A DNA stretch of 60,619 nucleotides from Flavobacterium bizetiae (lineage in GTDB: Bacteria; Bacteroidota; Bacteroidia; Flavobacteriales; Flavobacteriaceae): the NCBI RefSeq assembly GCF_902804475.1, contig NZ_CADCSU010000189.1, positions 1 through 60,619 of the forward strand, in the 5' to 3' direction. Positions 57,784 to 60,619 of the stretch are shown piece after piece. Position numbers and translations under genes: made by a program. Position 1 is the stretch's first letter; the number at the start of each line of letters is the position of its first letter. The notes below the pieces were generated by a model. It was given only the letters and a program-made list of their open reading frames with translations, made no database searches and was not told the DNA's origin.

Positions 57784-57801
57784 TTTCCTAAATTTAGGAA
57801 A
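57784..57801. promoter_or_regulatory. 18-bp perfect palindrome between glgA and the alpha/beta hydrolase gene
   Basis: TTTCCTAAATTTAGGAAA reads the same on both strands and sits 68 bases upstream of glgA and 40 bases upstream of the divergent gene. The size is that of a dimer operator. Confidence 0.5.
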
Positions 57802-57840
57802 AAATAAGTAAAATTAAGGCTTCAGAAAAAATTTATTGAT

Positions 57841-58707
57841 ATGGCAAAAAAGGCGACAAATCCTACTCAATCTTTAAAAATTCCACAGGTTATCATATTA
57901 TCCAGCAAATTACTCGCTTTTATCTCACCCAAATTGGTCACTTCATTTGCAGCAAAGCTTTTTACAACACCTATAAAACACAAAGTTCCAAAACGCGAAC
58001 TTGAGATGGATCAAAAAAGCACTAAGAAAACGTTATTCGTACCTGCGATTCATAAAAACATTACTACTTACGAATACGGAAAAAGTGAGCGTAAAATACT
58101 ATTGGTTCATGGTTGGTCCGGCCGCGGAACTCAGTTATTTAAAATAGCCGATGAACTTTTGCAAAACGGCTATTCAACAGTAAGCTTCGATGCGCCGGCA
58201 CACGGAAAATCTGAAGGAAAAACAACTATAATGTCTGAATTTATCGCTTCGATTTTAGAAATAGAAAAACAATATGGTCCTTTCGAAATTGCTATCGGGC
58301 ATTCATTAGGCGGTATGTCGGTCTTAAATGCAATTAAAGACGGTTTAGAAGTAAAAAAAGCCATTATTATTGGAAGTGGAGATATCGTTCATGATATTCT
58401 CGAAGAATTCGTTTCTAAATTGGGTTTACAAAGCGAAATCAGTAATAGATTACGTGAGCATTTCGAAAATCAATATCAGGTAAAGATGGATGATTTTTCA
58501 GCTTACAGAGCAGCTCAAAAGATTCAAATTCCTGTTTTGGTAATTCATGACAAAGACGATCCGGAAGTTTCTGTAGAAGCCGGAATTCATATTCATAAAC
58601 ATTTACATAATGGTAATTTATTTTTAACCGAAGGTTTAGGTCACAGAAAAATACTTGGAAATCAAAATGTTATAAAAAAAATCATAGATTTCACCAAAAC
58701 TACTTAA
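57841..58707 (+). CDS. Alpha/beta hydrolase
   Basis: 288 residues. 'ILLVHGWSGRGTQLF' is the oxyanion-hole HG motif, 'IAIGHSLGGMSVLNA' the nucleophile elbow (GHSLG), 'VIHDKDDPEVSV' the acid Asp and 'GLGHRKIL' the His. A Lys-rich N-terminus of about 40 residues is hydrophobic in places ('PQVIILSSKLLAFISPKL') and may be an anchor. The substrate is not known. It is divergent from glgA. Confidence 0.85.
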   Translation: MAKKATNPTQSLKIPQVIILSSKLLAFISPKLVTSFAAKLFTTPIKHKVPKRELEMDQKSTKKTLFVPAIHKNITTYEYGKSERKILLVHGWSGRGTQLFKIADELLQNGYSTVSFDAPAHGKSEGKTTIMSEFIASILEIEKQYGPFEIAIGHSLGGMSVLNAIKDGLEVKKAIIIGSGDIVHDILEEFVSKLGLQSEISNRLREHFENQYQVKMDDFSAYRAAQKIQIPVLVIHDKDDPEVSVEAGIHIHKHLHNGNLFLTEGLGHRKILGNQNVIKKIIDFTKTT

Positions 58708-58753
58708 TTTTGTGAGAGTTATATTTTTAAAGTTTTAATTTAAAAAGAAAAAA

Positions 58754-59398
58754 ATGGATTTATTTGGAGAAACATCAGATTGGGAAGCTAAATTAAAGCC
58801 TATTTTAAAGAAATACAAAGGAAAAAAACATCCGTTGGAGTATCATAATACCTATCAATTATTAGTTATGGTAGTTTTATCCGCTCAGGATTCTGATGCT
58901 AATATCAATAAAATTGCTCCAGCTCTATTTGAAAAATTTCCAACTTTAAAAACTTTTTCTAAAGCTGATGTCGAAGATTTTATCCCCTACATCAGTAAAG
59001 TTCGAAATTATCCCACAAAAGCCAATTGGCTATTGGAAATTGCTAAAATCATTAAAAATGATGAAGATATTCCTTTAACCATGCAGGGATTAACAGCATT
59101 AAAAGGAATTGGCAGAAAATCAGCAAATGTAATTTTAAGAGAAACCGGACAACCCGCAGAAGGTATTATTGCCGATTTGCATGTGATACGCGTAGCGCCA
59201 AGAATTGGTATTATAAAAGAAAGTAAAGACGGAAATAAAGTCGAAAAAGATCTCATGCAGGTATTACCGAAATCTATTTGGTCTGAAATCGGAATGGCAA
59301 TTTCCTTTTTAGGAAGAGAAATTTGCAGGCCAAAGCCAAAATGCGAAGAATGTTTATTAGCCGATATTTGTCATTATTACCTGACAGAAGTTATTTAG
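58754..59398 (+). CDS. nth: Endonuclease III-like base-excision DNA glycosylase
   Basis: 214 residues. The helix-hairpin-helix 'LTALKGIGRKSANVILRETGQPAEGIIADLHVIRVAPRIGI' carries the catalytic Lys (GRKSANV) and Asp (IADLHVIRV). The iron-sulphur loop is 'CRPKPKCEECLLADIC', spaced C-x5-C-x2-C-x5-C; E. coli Nth has C-x6 in the first gap. It removes oxidised pyrimidines from DNA and nicks the strand. A TAATTTTG box (58705-58712) on the plus strand lies 41 bases upstream, overlapping the stop of the previous gene. Confidence 0.9.
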   Translation: MDLFGETSDWEAKLKPILKKYKGKKHPLEYHNTYQLLVMVVLSAQDSDANINKIAPALFEKFPTLKTFSKADVEDFIPYISKVRNYPTKANWLLEIAKIIKNDEDIPLTMQGLTALKGIGRKSANVILRETGQPAEGIIADLHVIRVAPRIGIIKESKDGNKVEKDLMQVLPKSIWSEIGMAISFLGREICRPKPKCEECLLADICHYYLTEVI

Positions 59399-59404
59399 CA
59401 ACTA

Positions 59405-59839
59405 TTACTTCTTTCTGGTATCTATGATATAAATAATCTTCCAAATGTCCTTCTCCTTAAACAAAGTAAAGGTATTTACTCCTGAGTGACTTAATTTATC
59501 ATTCAAATAAAATTCATAAGGCGCCCAAACATGAGCCATACTCCCATCTATTTGAATGTTGTAACTTAGTATTTTCTCCTGAAATTTAATAGACGAAGGA
59601 ATTGATGCAATGGATTTATAAAATTCCTTTGCTGTTTCATCAGATAATTTATTCCCCTTAGCTGCACTTTCACTAATCGACTGTAAAATAATTGTAGTAG
59701 AACAAACTGATTGTATTTTTACTGTATCTTTTTGATGAAAACCTTCGAAAAAAATCTCAATAGTTTTTTGCACGTCTTGTTTTTGTGCATTACAAATCGA
59801 AACACAAAATAAAAAAACAAATAGACTTAATTTTCTCAT
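59405..59839 (-). CDS. Secreted NTF2/SnoaL-like protein
   Basis: 144 residues. Signal peptide about 1-18 (CNA/Q). The mature part 'VQKTIEIFFEGFHQKDTVKIQSVCSTTIILQSIS' and 'MAHVWAPYEFYLNDKLSHSGVNTFTLFKEKDIWKIIYIIDTRKK' fits the NTF2-like fold (PF12893/SnoaL type; 'W.I..i.dtR' at the end). The C-terminal residues are the usual ones of the lumazine-like NTF2 group in Bacteroidota. Function unknown. It converges with nth, with stops 6 bases apart. Confidence 0.78.
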   Translation of the reverse strand: MRKLSLFVFLFCVSICNAQKQDVQKTIEIFFEGFHQKDTVKIQSVCSTTIILQSISESAAKGNKLSDETAKEFYKSIASIPSSIKFQEKILSYNIQIDGSMAHVWAPYEFYLNDKLSHSGVNTFTLFKEKDIWKIIYIIDTRKK

Positions 59840-59915
59840 GATTAAAATAGATTTAGGATTAAAAATAAGCCTTTATTTCAAAACTAAAATAATTTATTTT
59901 CAAATATGAGATTTT

Positions 59916-60032
59916 TGGGCGTTTCCCTTCGGGCCGGGCTGTCCGCTAAATCTTTTGCGAGAGAGGTTTTAGGGTTTGGCTTTGCCAGAAGTTTAGTTTC
60001 TCGCAAAAGGATACCGCTTCCATCCCTAACGC
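59916..60032 (+). repeat. Dispersed structured element, copy C (long stem-loop)
   Basis: GGGCGTTTCCC...GGGCTGTCCGCT, AAATCTTTTGCGAGA, a 36-base loop, TCTCGCAAAAGGATACCGCT, then ATCCCTAACGC. The stem TTTTGCGAGA / TCTCGCAAAA replaces those of copies A and B between the same flanks. The reading frame 59906-60100 is a translation of this repeat, not a gene. Otherwise the gap 59840-60247 has no gene. Confidence 0.8.
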
Positions 60033-60247
60033 AATCTAACACTTCAATAAATTCCAATCTAGGTTTGGGGATAAAAAAACAAATTCTAGGTAAAAACTAA
60101 AAAAAGGAAGCCACATAATATTCACGCAGCTTTAGAATGCAGAAAAACGATTCAAAAAAAATCCTTTATGATCTTTGCGGTAAAAACAGTTCAATCTGAT
60201 TTTTTAACTCATAAAATAAGATCAAGATCTTTCATTTAAGTGCAAAA

Positions 60248-60284
60248 AAAAACTTCAATTAGCAATTAGCCAATTGAAGTTTTT
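60248..60284 (-). terminator. Terminator after the tRNA genes
   Basis: A 13-bp stem AAAAACTTCAATT / AATTGAAGTTTTT, 11-base loop, and a T tract on the minus strand. It ends the rRNA/tRNA transcript. Confidence 0.88.
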
Positions 60285-60286
60285 AG

Positions 60287-60372
60287 TACTCAGAGCGGGA
60301 CTTGAACCCGCACGAACATTGCTGTTCACTGGATTTTAAGTCCAGCGTGTCTACCAATTTCACCATCCGAGC
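60287..60372 (-). tRNA. tRNA-Leu (anticodon UAA)
   Basis: The minus strand reads GCTCGGATGGTGAAATTGG..., with acceptor stem GCTCGGA/TCTGAGT (two G-T pairs), anticodon arm CTGGA-CTTAAAA-TCCAG (anticodon TAA), a long variable arm (TGAACAGCAATGTTCG) as in class II tRNAs, and T arm GCGGG-TTCAAGT-CCCGC. The discriminator A is at 60287; CCA is not encoded. It reads UUA codons. Confidence 0.96.
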
Positions 60373-60379
60373 AATGATG

Positions 60380-60452
60380 TGGTACCTCCAGGGATCGAAC
60401 CAGGGACACATGGATTTTCAGTCCATTGCTCTACCATCTGAGCTAAGGTACC
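60380..60452 (-). tRNA. tRNA-Phe (anticodon GAA)
   Basis: The minus strand starts GGTACCTTAGCTCAGATGG, with acceptor stem GGTACCT/AGGTACC, anticodon arm ATGGA-CTGAAAA-TCCAT (anticodon GAA), and T arm CCTGG-TTCGATC-CCTGG (one G-T or mismatch pair near its base). Discriminator A at 60380; CCA not encoded. It lies 7 bases upstream (in transcription) of tRNA-Leu. Confidence 0.95.
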
Positions 60453-60489
60453 TTATTTACTTAAACCAGTAAGCAAAAAGTTAGAATAA

Positions 60490-60519
60490 AAAACCCCGTT
60501 TGGTTAGAAACAGGGTTTT
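60490..60519 (-). terminator. Hairpin behind the 5S rRNA
   Basis: A 12-bp stem AAAACCCCGTTT / AAACAGGGTTTT (one wobble), 6-base loop, and a T-rich tail on the minus strand. It lies between the 5S gene and the two tRNA genes, so it is either a rRNA operon terminator with some read-through or an RNA-processing hairpin. Confidence 0.75.
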
Positions 60520-60525
60520 CAAAAG

Positions 60526-60619
60526 AAAGGCGACGACATACTCTCCCACATAACTGCAGTACCATCTGCGCAGGCGGGCTTAACTACTCTGTTCGGGATG
60601 GGAAGAGGTGAGCCCCGCC
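60526..60619 (-). rRNA. 5S ribosomal RNA, 3' part (cut by window edge)
   Basis: On the minus strand the end of the gene reads ...CCCGAACAGAGTAGTTAAGC... and ...GTGGGAGAGTATGTCGTCGCC, the 5S signature (CCGAAC loop and 3' stem). About 15 bases of the 5' end lie beyond the window. It is the last rRNA of an operon that lies to the right. Confidence 0.9.

Noticed and set aside
59906..60100. 64-residue open frame after the NTF2-like gene
   Set aside because: It is a translation of dispersed element copy C; no conservation or start context supports a protein.

Overview
The window is an AT-rich chromosomal segment of a Bacteroidota bacterium, almost certainly a Flavobacterium or close relative. Evidence for this: type IX secretion (a PorQ homologue and a secreted protein with a type A C-terminal sorting domain), TAnnTTTG-type -7 promoter elements spaced 17-23 bases from a TTG, almost no Shine-Dalgarno sequences, relaxed lipoboxes followed by acidic residues, families such as DUF2911, DUF1684, head-GIN and LVIVD lipoproteins, and several families of short intergenic palindromic repeats. 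Everything looks chromosomal; I see no prophage, insertion sequence, CRISPR array or integrase.

Layout. 1-9.6 kb: tail of an AI-2E family permease, a POTRA/beta-barrel outer-membrane protein, a His/Asp-rich secreted protein behind a sigma-54-like promoter, an LVIVD beta-propeller lipoprotein, a large secreted LmbE-type de-N-acetylase, then a 35-residue membrane peptide coupled to a sodium:solute symporter. 9.6-12.5 kb: small unassigned membrane or secreted proteins, one of them frameshifted. 12.5-17.6 kb (minus strand): NTF2-like protein, TetR regulator with a probable operator, DUF2911, HAD hydrolase, TcdA, TatD-like and DUF1684. 17.7-18.9 kb: MFS transporter.

19.2-27.0 kb is the most striking part: blaI - blaR1 - blaR1 - blaI - blaR1 - serine hydrolase, one apparent operon with near-identical repressors and three M56 sensor proteases whose membrane and zinc domains are conserved but whose outer C-termini have diverged (TonB-plug-like modules in two, a proline-rich stretch plus a heptad coiled coil in the third). 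An ordered array of TAGTT/AACTA half-sites is interleaved with the promoter in front of it.

27.0-36.7 kb: a 46-residue small protein, RhtA-like exporter, fasciclin protein, two tandem ExbD-like proteins in which the usual proton-carrying Asp is Ser, a leucine-rich T9SS cargo protein, ribosomal protein S1 with a good promoter, and two unassigned proteins. 36.7-43.5 kb (minus): nucleoside-type MFS permease, Cmk, an L,D-transpeptidase-like protein, PorQ and Lon. 43.7-48.0 kb: a duplicated-domain lipoprotein divergent from an ECF sigma / membrane anti-sigma-like / DUF4097-like / head-GIN operon with a recognisable ECF promoter. 48-50.3 kb: UMF1 permease and M48 lipoprotein peptidase. 50.4-57.7 kb (minus): glycogen synthesis, transcribed glgA-glgC-glgB, followed by a GH31 glucosidase. 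57.8-59.8 kb: alpha/beta hydrolase, endonuclease III, NTF2-like protein. The window ends with tRNA-Leu(UAA), tRNA-Phe(GAA) and the 3' part of a 5S rRNA, the tail of an rRNA operon on the minus strand.

The intergenic gaps carry several repeat families (listed) that form long hairpins, some clearly acting as terminators, others with conserved flanks around a variable stem.
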